Part shown: piece after piece, positions 25,283 through 33,762 of the stretch | Layout of the letters: each line of letters begins with the position of its first letter | Numbering within the stretch: the stretch's first letter is position 1 | Assembly (NCBI RefSeq): GCF_900104095.1 | Contig: NZ_FNJO01000012.1 | Coordinates: forward strand, 21,208-85,207 | Length of the DNA: 64,000 nt | From: Ralstonia sp. 25mfcol4.1 | GTDB lineage: Bacteria; Pseudomonadota; Gammaproteobacteria; Burkholderiales; Burkholderiaceae | Direction: 5' to 3' | Translations under genes and position numbers: made by a program | Notes under the pieces: generated by a model | What the model saw: only the letters and a program-made list of their open reading frames with translations | What the model was told of the DNA's origin: nothing | Databases searched by the model: none

Positions 25283-25807
25283 TCAGGTGCGCGCTTCGGT
25301 GGCGAAGGCAAAGCGCGTCGCGGCGCCTTCGCCCTGGCGCGACAACACCAGCGTCTTGTCCTGGGGCAGCTCGACGGTGGCCGCGGCATAGTCGGCGGCG
25401 AACGGCAGTTCGCGGCCGCCACGGTCCGCCAGCACGGCCAGCGCCACGCGCGCGGGCCGGCCATAGTCGAACAGCTCGTTGACGGCGGCGCGGATCGTGC
25501 GGCCGGTGGCCAGCACATCATCGATCAGCAGGACATTGCGATCTTCCACGGAAAACGGCAGCGTGGTCGGCTGGGCCTGGCTGTGCAGCCCCTTCTTTGC
25601 GTAGTCGTCGCGGTGGAAGGCCACGTTGATCACGCCGTGCTCGCCCAGCTTCAGGTCCGCCGCCAACCGTTCGGCTATCCAGGCGCCACCGGAGTGGATG
25701 CCCGCCACGGACCAGCGCGCGCGGTCGCTGGACGGCATCAGGGCCTGGGCCTGGTCGCGCAGCGCGTGATATAGCGCCTCGGCGTCGGGGGTAGAGGTCT
25801 GAGTCAT
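25283..25807 (-). CDS. pyrR: PyrR-type uracil phosphoribosyltransferase / pyr operon regulator
   Basis: A 174-residue phosphoribosyltransferase-fold protein. NVLLIDDVLATGRTIRAAV is the PRPP-binding loop, and AGIHSGGAWIAERL matches the PyrR N-terminal region. In Bacillus, PyrR binds pyr mRNA attenuators and has weak uracil phosphoribosyltransferase activity; in betaproteobacteria its regulatory role is less clear. I see no PyrR-type antiterminator in the 92 bp between its stop and pyrB. Its ATG overlaps the ruvX stop in an ATGA. Confidence 0.93.
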   Translation of the reverse strand: MTQTSTPDAEALYHALRDQAQALMPSSDRARWSVAGIHSGGAWIAERLAADLKLGEHGVINVAFHRDDYAKKGLHSQAQPTTLPFSVEDRNVLLIDDVLATGRTIRAAVNELFDYGRPARVALAVLADRGGRELPFAADYAAATVELPQDKTLVLSRQGEGAATRFAFATEART

Positions 25808-26241
25808 AGCGGGATTTCGTCGAAATACTGTTGCAGGATGATCCGGGCGGCCTCGGCGTCCAGCGCGCCGCGCTTTGCCCCGGCCATCGAGGCGGCGCGC
25901 GACGAATAGCGTTCGTCCACCCAGTCCACGGGCAGGTTGAACCGCCCGGTCAATTGGTTGCCAAAGCGGCGCGCAAGCCGCATCGACGCCTGTTCCGCGT
26001 CATCGGGTCCGGCTTCGGGGTTGACGGGCATGCCGACCACCAGCCGCACCGGCGACCATTCCTGGATCAGCGCGCCAACCGCGTCGAAGCGGGCCTCGAC
26101 CGTCACATTCGGGAGTATGGTGAGCGCGCGGGCCTGCCGGGTGATGAAATTCCCAAGCGCCACGCCGATTTTTTTCTCGCCATAGTCGAACGCGAGCACC
26201 GTGCCGTCGCGGGGCGTCTCGCGCCCCGCCTGCTCAGGCAT
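25804..26241 (-). CDS. ruvX: Holliday-junction resolvase-like protein RuvX/YqgF
   Basis: A 145-residue RNase H-fold protein. VLAFDYGEKKIGVALGN near residues 14-30 holds the first catalytic Asp, VGMPVN lies mid-way, and WVDERYSSRAA is the conserved C-terminal family segment. Length is typical of YqgF. Family knowledge: it takes part in 16S/23S pre-rRNA 5'-end maturation and was first proposed as a Holliday-junction resolvase. Its ATG at 26241 lies 8 bases inside the 3' end of yqgE and its stop overlaps pyrR, so the three genes are tightly coupled. Confidence 0.94.
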   Translation of the reverse strand: MPEQAGRETPRDGTVLAFDYGEKKIGVALGNFITRQARALTILPNVTVEARFDAVGALIQEWSPVRLVVGMPVNPEAGPDDAEQASMRLARRFGNQLTGRFNLPVDWVDERYSSRAASMAGAKRGALDAEAARIILQQYFDEIPL

Positions 26242-26815
26242 GCCCGGCTTCGCCCGACAGCATCGTCACGTCGATGCCAAGCAGGCGCACGGCTGCCGCG
26301 AAGCGTTCTTCGGGCGGCACGCTGAAAATGATTTCGGGATCGGCCTGGACGGTCAGCCAGCCGTTGCGGCTCAGTTCTTCCTCGAGCTGCCCGGCGCCCC
26401 AGCCCGCGTAACCGAGCGTCAGCAGGAACCGGTGCGGGCCGCTGCCGTTGGCCACGGCTTCGAGCACGTCCTTGGATGTGGTCATTTCCAGCCCGCCGGG
26501 CACCGCCAGCGACGACACATAGATGCCGACCGGGTCATGCAGCACAAAGCCGCGCTCGGTCTGCACCGGGCCGCCGAAGTAGACCGGCTGGTGGGCAACA
26601 GGCTGGATTTCGAGCTTGAGATCGATCTTGTCGAATAGCGTGGCCATGTCGATGTCGATCGGCCGGTTGATCACCAGGCCAAGCGCGCCACGCTCGTTAT
26701 GCTCGCAAAGGTAGACAACGGAACCCGAAAACGTCGGATCGGCCATGCCAGGCATGGCAATCAGGAACTGATTGGTGAGATTGATAGAAGCTTCGGGCGT
26801 CGCCATGGCTTGCAT
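26234..26815 (-). CDS. yqgE: YqgE/AlgH family protein (UPF0301)
   Basis: A 193-residue protein. FLIAMPGMADPTFSGSVVYL near the N-terminus, CEHNERGALGLVINRP, and YAGWGAGQLEEE near residue 130 are the family hallmarks. Its biochemical function is not established; the Pseudomonas relative AlgH has been linked to alginate regulation, but evidence is indirect. Alternative ATG starts exist at 26806 and 26815 and neither has a clear ribosome-binding site. It heads the ruvX-pyrR-pyrB run; the 76 bp to the pseudouridine synthase upstream shows nothing I can assign. Confidence 0.92.
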   Translation of the reverse strand: MQAMATPEASINLTNQFLIAMPGMADPTFSGSVVYLCEHNERGALGLVINRPIDIDMATLFDKIDLKLEIQPVAHQPVYFGGPVQTERGFVLHDPVGIYVSSLAVPGGLEMTTSKDVLEAVANGSGPHRFLLTLGYAGWGAGQLEEELSRNGWLTVQADPEIIFSVPPEERFAAAVRLLGIDVTMLSGEAGHA

Positions 26816-26891
26816 TCTACCAAATCGCACCCCGGCTGCTGCGGAAAACTTCTGCCCGCAAGCGCACTTTACGACGCCCGCCCAGCGCGCC

Positions 26892-27608
26892 TCAGTCCCC
26901 CGCCGACTTCAGCGCCACCATGTCCTCTGGCGTCAGCCAGCGCCATTCGCCCAGCGCCAGCGCCGGGTCCAGCCGCAGCCCGCCGATGGCGCTGCGATGC
27001 AGGGCCGTCACATGGTTGCCGGTGGCTGCCACCATCCGCTTGACCTGGTGATACTTGCCCTGCAGCAGCGACAGCCGCAGGCTGCGTTCGCCGGTGGCCT
27101 CGCAGGCATGCGCGGCAATCGGGGCCGGTTCATCGTCCAGTTGCACGCCGGCGCGCAAGGCTTCCACCTGCTCGGGCGTCACTGGATCGAACGTGGTCAC
27201 CTCGTACACCTTGGGCACCTGCTTCTTCGGCGACGTCTGGGCGTGGATGAACTGGCCGTCGTCAGTCAGGAGCAGCAGGCCCGTGGTGTCGTGGTCGAGC
27301 CGACCCACCGCCTGCACCTCGCGCTGGCGCAGCGGCACGGGCAGCAGGTTGAATACGCTGGGATGATGGCGCGGCCGCTGCGAGCATTCGTAGCCGGCCG
27401 GCTTGTTCAGCATCAGGAAGGCCTTGGTGCAGGCCAGCCATTCCTCGCCGTCGACGGTCAGGCGCAGGCCGTCAACCTCGAAGCGTGCACCCGGGTCTTC
27501 ACACAGCACGCCGTTGACCTCAACCAGCCCGGCCTCCACCAGGTCGCCACAATAGCGGCGGGTGCCGAAGCCTTGGGATTGCAGGATGCGGTCGAGTGTA
27601 ATGGCCAT
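26892..27608 (-). CDS. rsuA: 16S rRNA pseudouridine(516) synthase, RsuA-type
   Basis: A 238-residue protein with an S4-like RNA-binding domain in the first 60 residues and the RsuA/RluE catalytic block GRLDHDTTGLLLLTDDG near residue 100, including the catalytic Asp. YHQVKRMVAATGNHV near the C-terminus is the second conserved motif. Length and overall pattern favour RsuA (16S U516) over RluB or RluE, though target assignment is by family only. It is divergent from the photolyase gene with 64 bp between starts. Confidence 0.9.
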   Translation of the reverse strand: MAITLDRILQSQGFGTRRYCGDLVEAGLVEVNGVLCEDPGARFEVDGLRLTVDGEEWLACTKAFLMLNKPAGYECSQRPRHHPSVFNLLPVPLRQREVQAVGRLDHDTTGLLLLTDDGQFIHAQTSPKKQVPKVYEVTTFDPVTPEQVEALRAGVQLDDEPAPIAAHACEATGERSLRLSLLQGKYHQVKRMVAATGNHVTALHRSAIGGLRLDPALALGEWRWLTPEDMVALKSAGD

Positions 27609-27672
27609 GAGTGATCTGGAAACTGCTTGTAAATGGTAGGGAAGTCTCTGGAGGCTATGTTAGGTTACGGCG

Positions 27673-29223
27673 ATGTCGAGATCACCTTCCCCTGCGCCCG
27701 CACCGGGCGAACGTCTGCCTTACCGGATTGACCGGCAATTCGCGCGCGGCCTGGTCTGGTTCCGGCGCGACCTGCGCATGGACGACCACGCGGCGCTGCA
27801 TTATGCCCTCAAGCACTGCCAACAGGTATGGTGCGTGTTCGTGTTCGACCGCGAAATCCTCGATCCGTTGCGCGAACGCGGGCTCAAAGCCGACCGGCGC
27901 ATCGAATTCATCCTGAAATCGCTGGATCCGCTGCGGCAGGCGCTGACCGATGCCGGCGGCGGTCTGATTGTGCTCGACGATTCGGCGCGCAATGCCATCC
28001 CGCGCCTGACGGCGGAACTCGATGCCGGGGCGGTGTTCGCGAACCACGACTACGAGCCCAGCGCCAAGGACCGCGACGCCACCGTGCGCCGTGCGCTGGC
28101 GGCGGATGGGCGCGAACTGCTCACGTTCAAGGACCAGGTAATCTTCGAGGCCAGCGAGATCCTGACCGGCCAGGACCAGCCGTTCAGCGTATTCACGCCG
28201 TACAAGAACGCGTGGCTCAAGGCGCTTCGGCCGTTCGACCTGCGCCCCTATCCGGTCGACACATACCGCAAGGCGCTGGCCCCGGTGCCGGCCGTGCACC
28301 GGAAGGCTCTGCCCACGCTTGAGTCGCTGGGCTTTGCGCCCAGCAACCTCCAGGACATCGAGATGCCCACGGGCATGGATGGCGCCCAGGCGCTATTCCA
28401 CGAATTCCAAACCCGCATGGGCGATTACGGCCAGCGCCGCGACTTCCCGGCGCTGCGCGGCCCAAGCTACCTGTCGGTGCATCTGCGTTTTGGCACGATT
28501 TCTATTCGCGCGCTGGCGCGTACCGCGCACGAAGTCGTGCAACAGGGCGGCGCTGCCGCTGCCGGCGCCGCCATCTGGCTGTCCGAACTGATCTGGCGGG
28601 ATTTCTATTTCATGATCCTGCACCACCACCCGCGTCTGGCCGAGGGCAAGTCGTACCACCCTGAATACGATGCGATCCGCTGGGTCGACCTTCATACCGG
28701 GAACCAGTATTTCGAGGCCTGGTGCCAGGCCCGCACCGGCTACCCGCTGGTGGACGCCGCCATGTTGCAGATCCGCCAGAGCGGCTACATGCATAACCGG
28801 CTGCGCATGGTCACGGCCAGCTTTCTGGTCAAGGACCTGGGCGTGGACTGGCGCCGTGGCGAGCAATACTTCGCCGATCAGCTCAACGATTTCGATTTCT
28901 CGGCGAACAACGGCGGCTGGCAGTGGGCGGCGTCCACCGGCTGCGACGCGCAGCCCTACTTCCGCATCTTCAACCCGGTCACCCAGTCGGAGAAATTCGA
29001 CCCGCAGGGGCGCTTCATCCGCAAATACCTGCCGGTGCTGGCAAAGCTGCCGGACAAGTACATCCATGCGCCATGGACGGCGCCGGACGATGTGCTGGTT
29101 GCCGCGGGGGTGAAACTCGGGGAGAACTATCCCGAGCCCATCGTCCAGCACAAGGTGGCACGGATGGAGGCGCTGGAGCGGTATGGGGCGGTGAAGGGGT
29201 CGAAGGCAAAAGCTGCGGATTGA
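27673..29223 (+). CDS. phr: Deoxyribodipyrimidine photo-lyase
   Basis: A 516-residue cryptochrome/photolyase. GLVWFRRDLRMDDHAALH begins the alpha/beta antenna domain after about 26 poorly conserved residues. In the FAD-binding half, YMHNRLRMVTASFLVKDL and FSANNGGWQWAASTG with FNPVTQSEKFDPQGRFIRKY are class I CPD photolyase motifs, and the Trp-rich region is intact. It repairs cyclobutane pyrimidine dimers using blue light. It converges with hemY; the gap between the stops carries a 30-bp tandem duplication. Confidence 0.94.
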   Translation: MSRSPSPAPAPGERLPYRIDRQFARGLVWFRRDLRMDDHAALHYALKHCQQVWCVFVFDREILDPLRERGLKADRRIEFILKSLDPLRQALTDAGGGLIVLDDSARNAIPRLTAELDAGAVFANHDYEPSAKDRDATVRRALAADGRELLTFKDQVIFEASEILTGQDQPFSVFTPYKNAWLKALRPFDLRPYPVDTYRKALAPVPAVHRKALPTLESLGFAPSNLQDIEMPTGMDGAQALFHEFQTRMGDYGQRRDFPALRGPSYLSVHLRFGTISIRALARTAHEVVQQGGAAAAGAAIWLSELIWRDFYFMILHHHPRLAEGKSYHPEYDAIRWVDLHTGNQYFEAWCQARTGYPLVDAAMLQIRQSGYMHNRLRMVTASFLVKDLGVDWRRGEQYFADQLNDFDFSANNGGWQWAASTGCDAQPYFRIFNPVTQSEKFDPQGRFIRKYLPVLAKLPDKYIHAPWTAPDDVLVAAGVKLGENYPEPIVQHKVARMEALERYGAVKGSKAKAAD

Positions 29224-29249
29224 ATCCGCCGGGCGGAGCGTTGCACCCC

Positions 29250-29309
29250 GCCCGAATTACGCTGAGACGATCAGGCCGCGCCCGAATTACGCTGAGACGT
29301 TCAGGCCGC
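29250..29309. repeat. Tandem 30-bp duplication overlapping the hemY stop
   Basis: Two adjacent 30-base copies, 29250-29279 and 29280-29309, differ at one base (A at 29270, T at 29300). Both include GCCCGAATTACGCTGAGACG. The second copy contains the hemY stop codon (TGA on the minus strand at 29303-29301) and part of its last codons; the first lies in the gap toward phr. It looks like a recent duplication of the hemY 3' end. Confidence 0.9.
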
Positions 29310-30491
29310 CAGCATGGCACTTTCCCGATAGTGCTTCTGGGCCTCCTCGGGACGGTCGGTTTCCTCGAACAGGCGCGCCAGCGCCAGATGCGCGCGCACG
29401 CAGATGCGCTGCTGCGCGTCGCGGTCGGCATACCGCAGCGCGCGTTCGAAGCTCGACTGCGCCTTGCCCCACAACTGCTCGCCCAGGCAGAGCACGCCCA
29501 GCGTGTAGTACAGGTCGGCATCGTTCGGATGGTCGACCAGCCACTTTTCGGCCTGCTGGATCTGCGGCAGCGCCTTGCCTGGCTCGGCGCAATCGGCGTA
29601 ACGCTGCACAAGCCGGCTGTCCCAGTTGACCTTCAGGGCTTCCTCGACGATCCGGCGCGCCTCGTTCTGGCGGTTCAGCGCCGAGAAATAGCGTGCGGCC
29701 TGTTCGGCGATGCGCACCGCGTGCCGCTCGTCGGGCGACAGCGAGCGCCAGAAGTGGTAGAGCGACTCCGCGTCATGGCGGCGTTCCTCGAGCATCGCTT
29801 CCACGGCCATCTGCTTGAGGCGCAGCGCCAGCACCGGGTGCAGCGCGTTGCGCTTTTCCAGCGACCGGGCCAGGCGCAGCACCTCGGTCCAGTTCTTCAG
29901 ATGCTGGTGCGCACGCAGCGCGATCCGTTGCACGTGAATCTGGCGCCCGCCTTTTTCCTGCAGCAGGGCGATGGTTTCCAGCGCGCCCTCGGGATCGCGG
30001 GCATCGACCAGCAGTTCGGCCATCGACACCAGACGGGCCTGTTCGCGCTCCGGATCGGTCACCTGCGACATCCATGCGTCGCGACGTTCCGATTCCTGCA
30101 TCCGGTGCGCGGCGCGCGCGCCCACCAGTGCGGCGGTCTGCGCCTGCTCGGGCCACGTCTGCGCTTCCTTGGCCGCGCGCTCGGCGCGGGCAAAGCGACC
30201 GGCGAACAGGTTTTCGATGGACTCGCGCAGCGCGGCCTGGGCCTTGCTCATGCGGCTGCGCTCCCGGTACGCGGCGGCCCGGCGCGGCATTTCGGACAGA
30301 TGCCGCATCGTCGACATGACGGTCCACACCACGAAGAACACCAGCAGCAGCAGTGCCAGCGTCAGGTTCAGCGACATCTCCACGCGGTACGGCGGATAGA
30401 ACAGCACCACGTTGCTGTGATTGAACTGCGTGAACAGCGCCAGCCCCACCGCGCCGCCGAACAGGACGGCCACCCAGAAAAGCAGTCGCAT
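29301..30491 (-). CDS. hemY: HemY, heme-biosynthesis-associated TPR membrane protein
   Basis: A 396-residue protein with two N-terminal membrane helices (residues about 3-22 and 41-60) followed by a long cytoplasmic or periplasmic helical domain with TPR-like repeats, for example LGVLCLGEQLWGKAQSSFER near the C-terminus. This is the standard HemY layout in proteobacteria, distinct from the Bacillus protoporphyrinogen oxidase of the same name. It is proposed to organise the heme pathway enzymes. It starts 4 bases after the hemDX stop and is the last gene of hemC-hemDX-hemY. Confidence 0.93.
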   Translation of the reverse strand: MRLLFWVAVLFGGAVGLALFTQFNHSNVVLFYPPYRVEMSLNLTLALLLLVFFVVWTVMSTMRHLSEMPRRAAAYRERSRMSKAQAALRESIENLFAGRFARAERAAKEAQTWPEQAQTAALVGARAAHRMQESERRDAWMSQVTDPEREQARLVSMAELLVDARDPEGALETIALLQEKGGRQIHVQRIALRAHQHLKNWTEVLRLARSLEKRNALHPVLALRLKQMAVEAMLEERRHDAESLYHFWRSLSPDERHAVRIAEQAARYFSALNRQNEARRIVEEALKVNWDSRLVQRYADCAEPGKALPQIQQAEKWLVDHPNDADLYYTLGVLCLGEQLWGKAQSSFERALRYADRDAQQRICVRAHLALARLFEETDRPEEAQKHYRESAMLAA

Positions 30492-30495
30492 GCGG

Positions 30496-32604
30496 CTACT
30501 CCTTCTTCAGGGCGCGCAGCGCGCCAAGGCTTTCGGCCATGGTCGGCAGCGACACGCTCACCGCGCTGGCCTGCGACTGCTTGAGCAGCGTCAGCACGCC
30601 CTGCACGCGGCGCGAGCGGGTATCGAAATAGCGGCCGATCATGGCCTGCGCGGCGGCCAGGTCGTTGCGGAAGACCGGTTCGTTGCGCGACAGCAGCGCC
30701 AGCCGTGCGTTGAGCAGCCGCAGCTTCACGTTCTCGCGCAGGAACCAGCCCTGGTCGCCGGACAGCAGCAGCGCGTTGGTGTCGTCCACCTTGCGCACAC
30801 GGATTACCTGGCCCAGTTCGGACAGCACGTAGTCCCACGAGCGGGTCAGGAAATTGCCCGTGGCGGCAGGGGCCGACGCGGCGCCCTTGGCATCGGTCCT
30901 GGCCGGCTTCTCGTTCTCGCCCGGCACGCGGTCGAGCATGCGTTCCCCGGACAGCAGCGGCAGCGCGTCGATCTGGTTGATCGATTCGTCCAGCTTGATG
31001 GCCGCGCCGGTCAGGTCCGTATCGGGCACCGCCTTCATGCGCGCGATGTCGCGGGCGATGGCGCGGCGCAGCTGGTTGTACTGCGGCTTGTCGGCGCGTG
31101 CCAGACGCGCGTCAGCACTCTGCAGCGCCGACAGCGCCACCTGAACATTGCCCGTCAACTGGAGCTGCTGTCCGGCATTGGTCAGCAATTGCTGGATTTC
31201 GGCGATTTCCCAGTCATCGCGGTTACGCATCAGGTCCTGGTAGACCTGCTCCAGCGCGGCCTGCTTGTCGCGGGCTTCCACCACCTGACCATCGAGCGCG
31301 CCGACCTTGGCCTGCAACTCCTTGACCGTGTCCTGGGCGTTCTTCGACAGCACGCGCGTTTCCTGCACCAGCGCATCGTTGCTCTGCTGGCGCCGTGCAA
31401 GTTCCTGGGTCAGGTGTTCCACGCGCATCTGCAGCCAGAAGAAGCCGCCAGCGATGGCCAGGACCAGGACGACGGCGACCACCCACCAGGCGGCCATGCC
31501 ACGACGGGCACCGGCGTGCCCAGCGGGCGCATGCGTAGTAAAAGACGTGCCGGCACCACCGGATGGTGCGGCCTGGCTAGACGAGGGGGACGTAGTCTCT
31601 GGCGTCACGCGTTCGACCTTCGTTGTCGTGGGTCCTGTGGACCCTGTTGATTCTGTGGCTGCCGGTGCGGGCGCGGGCACCGGTGCGACCGGCACCGGCG
31701 GCTCTACCGGGACAGGCGCCGGCACCACTGGCTCGGGCGCCGCAGGGCCCGCGTGGGCATTGCCCCATTGCGTACATGCGGCCAGCAGGCCGGCATCGCC
31801 GGGCGCGGCGGGCATCACGTGCGCAAAACCCAGCGCCTGGGCCTGCGCCGCAATTCTCGCATGCGGCGCAATGCACTGCATCTGCTTCAGGCGTTCGTGT
31901 TGCTGGGGCGACAGGTGCAGGCGCGCCAGCGCATCGAGGTTGCGGACGGCTTCCGAACTGGTCAGCAGCCAGGCATACGGCGGCGCGTCGGGCTTGAGGC
32001 TGTCGCGCACGGCCTGCCACTGCATGCCGGTCGGCTCGGGCAGCGTGCGGCTGTAGGCCTCCACGCCATCCACCGTAGCGCCAGCTTCGCGCAGGCGGTC
32101 GCCCAGCCAGTCGCGGCCGCCGTTGCCGCGGATGATCAGCACGCTGCGGCCCGCGAACGCGCCCGGCGTGGTGTCGAGTTCGGTCCAGAGGGCTTCGGAG
32201 TCGAAACGGGGCGCATCGGCGGGAGCATCGGCCTCGCCCTGCGCGCCAGCGGGGGCAATCACGCGATGGGTCGGCGGGGCGATGCCGCGCTCGGCCAGCG
32301 CCGCCACACTGGATGGGCCGACCACGGCCACGGGAACGTCCGATGGCCATTGCGCCGGGCCGGCGGTATTCTGCACCTGCGCCAGCGCGTCCAGCGCGAA
32401 CGACACCGCGTTCGGGCTGACGAACACCACCAGCGCATAGTCGGCCAGGCGCGCCAGCGCCGCGCGCAGCGGTGTGTCGTCGGCGGCCGGGCCGATGGCC
32501 AGCAGCGGGAATCCGAGCACATCGAGACCGGCGGCATGCAAGGCCTCGGTCAGTTGCCGGGACTGCCCGGCGGGTCGCGTGACTACGACGGTCGGGCGAG
32601 GCAT
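30496..32604 (-). CDS. hemDX: Fused uroporphyrinogen-III synthase HemD and membrane protein HemX
   Basis: A 702-residue single reading frame. Residues 1 to about 265 form HemD, starting PTVVVTRPAGQSRQLTEAL and containing VFVSPNAVSFAL. A proline, alanine and threonine-rich linker of about 90 residues follows, then one membrane helix near residues 369-391 (WWVVAVVLVLAIAGGFFWL), then the coiled-coil HemX domain. HemD cyclises hydroxymethylbilane to uroporphyrinogen III; HemX is an accessory protein of uncertain role. I saw no frame break between the parts. The fusion would tether HemD to the inner membrane near HemY. It starts 11 bases past the hemC stop. Confidence 0.93.
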   Translation of the reverse strand: MPRPTVVVTRPAGQSRQLTEALHAAGLDVLGFPLLAIGPAADDTPLRAALARLADYALVVFVSPNAVSFALDALAQVQNTAGPAQWPSDVPVAVVGPSSVAALAERGIAPPTHRVIAPAGAQGEADAPADAPRFDSEALWTELDTTPGAFAGRSVLIIRGNGGRDWLGDRLREAGATVDGVEAYSRTLPEPTGMQWQAVRDSLKPDAPPYAWLLTSSEAVRNLDALARLHLSPQQHERLKQMQCIAPHARIAAQAQALGFAHVMPAAPGDAGLLAACTQWGNAHAGPAAPEPVVPAPVPVEPPVPVAPVPAPAPAATESTGSTGPTTTKVERVTPETTSPSSSQAAPSGGAGTSFTTHAPAGHAGARRGMAAWWVVAVVLVLAIAGGFFWLQMRVEHLTQELARRQQSNDALVQETRVLSKNAQDTVKELQAKVGALDGQVVEARDKQAALEQVYQDLMRNRDDWEIAEIQQLLTNAGQQLQLTGNVQVALSALQSADARLARADKPQYNQLRRAIARDIARMKAVPDTDLTGAAIKLDESINQIDALPLLSGERMLDRVPGENEKPARTDAKGAASAPAATGNFLTRSWDYVLSELGQVIRVRKVDDTNALLLSGDQGWFLRENVKLRLLNARLALLSRNEPVFRNDLAAAQAMIGRYFDTRSRRVQGVLTLLKQSQASAVSVSLPTMAESLGALRALKKE

Positions 32605-32614
32605 CGGGCGTTCC

Positions 32615-33610
32615 TCAGGCGGGGCCGGCGGTCGACAGTGCAGCCAGTACGGCGTCGGCGCCCTGACCCAGCAGGTCGCCCGCCACGGCGGCGCCCAGTT
32701 GCTCGGCTGTCTGCACCGATTCCACGGGCGCCGTGGCATGGGCGCGCACGCTGCGGGTGCCATCGGGCAGCGCGACGAAGGCGTCGAGCTGCAGCGTGGC
32801 GCCGTGCCAGCGCGCGTGGGCGGCCAGCGGGACCTGGCACGACCCGCCCAGGCGGCGCGATACGGCACGTTCCGCCGACACCGCCAGCAGCGTCGGCACA
32901 TGGTTGAGCGGCGCCAGCCATTCGGCCAGTTCGGGGCGGTCCGAGCGGATCTCGATCCCCAGCGCACCCTGCCCTGCGGCCGGCAGCGAGCTGTCGGGCT
33001 CGATCAGCGCGCGGATGCGGTCGCCTAGGCCCAGGCGCTTCAGGCCGGCTGCGGCCAGAATGATCGCGCCATATTCGCCACGGTCGAGCTTGCCCAGACG
33101 CGTGTCGAGATTGCCGCGCAGCGGCTTGATCACCAGCTGCGGATAGCGGCTGCGCAGCGCTGCCTCGCGGCGCAGGCTGGATGTCCCCACCACGGTGCCC
33201 GCCGGCATGTCGTCGAGCGAGGCGAATTGCGCGGAAACCAGCGCGTCGCGCGGATCTTCTCGTTCCATGACGGCCGTCAGCGCAAACCCTTCGGGCAGCT
33301 CCATCGGTACATCCTTGAGCGAATGCACGGCCAGGTCGGCGCGACCCTCGGCCATGGCCACTTCAAGCTCCTTCACGAACAGGCCCTTGCCGCCTACCTT
33401 GGACAAGGTCTTATCGAGAATTTGATCACCCCTTGTCGTCATGCCGAGAATGGACACATCGCACTGGGGATAGTATTGTTGCAACGCAGCACGCACGTGT
33501 TCAGCCTGCCACATCGCCAGCCGGCTTTCGCGCGACGCGATGACGAGCTTGTGTGGCATGCTGCGTGACGCTGCAGCGGACGGAGACGACGGTTGGGCAG
33601 GTGCTTGCAT
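32615..33610 (-). CDS. hemC: Porphobilinogen deaminase (hydroxymethylbilane synthase)
   Basis: A 331-residue protein. LVIASRESRLAMWQAEHVR is the HemC N-terminus; SSLRREAALRSRYP and DTRLGKLDRGEYGAIILA are core motifs. RRLGGSCQVPLAAHA contains the Cys that carries the dipyrromethane cofactor. It joins four porphobilinogens into hydroxymethylbilane. The ATG at 33610 gives 17 low-similarity residues; an in-frame ATG at 33559 would give about 314 residues, closer to the family norm. It is divergent from ppc with 152 bp between starts. Confidence 0.96.
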   Translation of the reverse strand: MQAPAQPSSPSAAASRSMPHKLVIASRESRLAMWQAEHVRAALQQYYPQCDVSILGMTTRGDQILDKTLSKVGGKGLFVKELEVAMAEGRADLAVHSLKDVPMELPEGFALTAVMEREDPRDALVSAQFASLDDMPAGTVVGTSSLRREAALRSRYPQLVIKPLRGNLDTRLGKLDRGEYGAIILAAAGLKRLGLGDRIRALIEPDSSLPAAGQGALGIEIRSDRPELAEWLAPLNHVPTLLAVSAERAVSRRLGGSCQVPLAAHARWHGATLQLDAFVALPDGTRSVRAHATAPVESVQTAEQLGAAVAGDLLGQGADAVLAALSTAGPA

Positions 33611-33762
33611 GCGCGCATGTTAGCACGCACCCCCTCGCAAAACCGCCAGATTGCCAGACCAGAAGTGACTTTCCGGCACGCGATTGATGCCGGTCGAATC
33701 CCCTGCCAGGTGTATGGGGTTCGATACATATAAGCCATGCAGTGAGACGAGGAGATAAGTCA

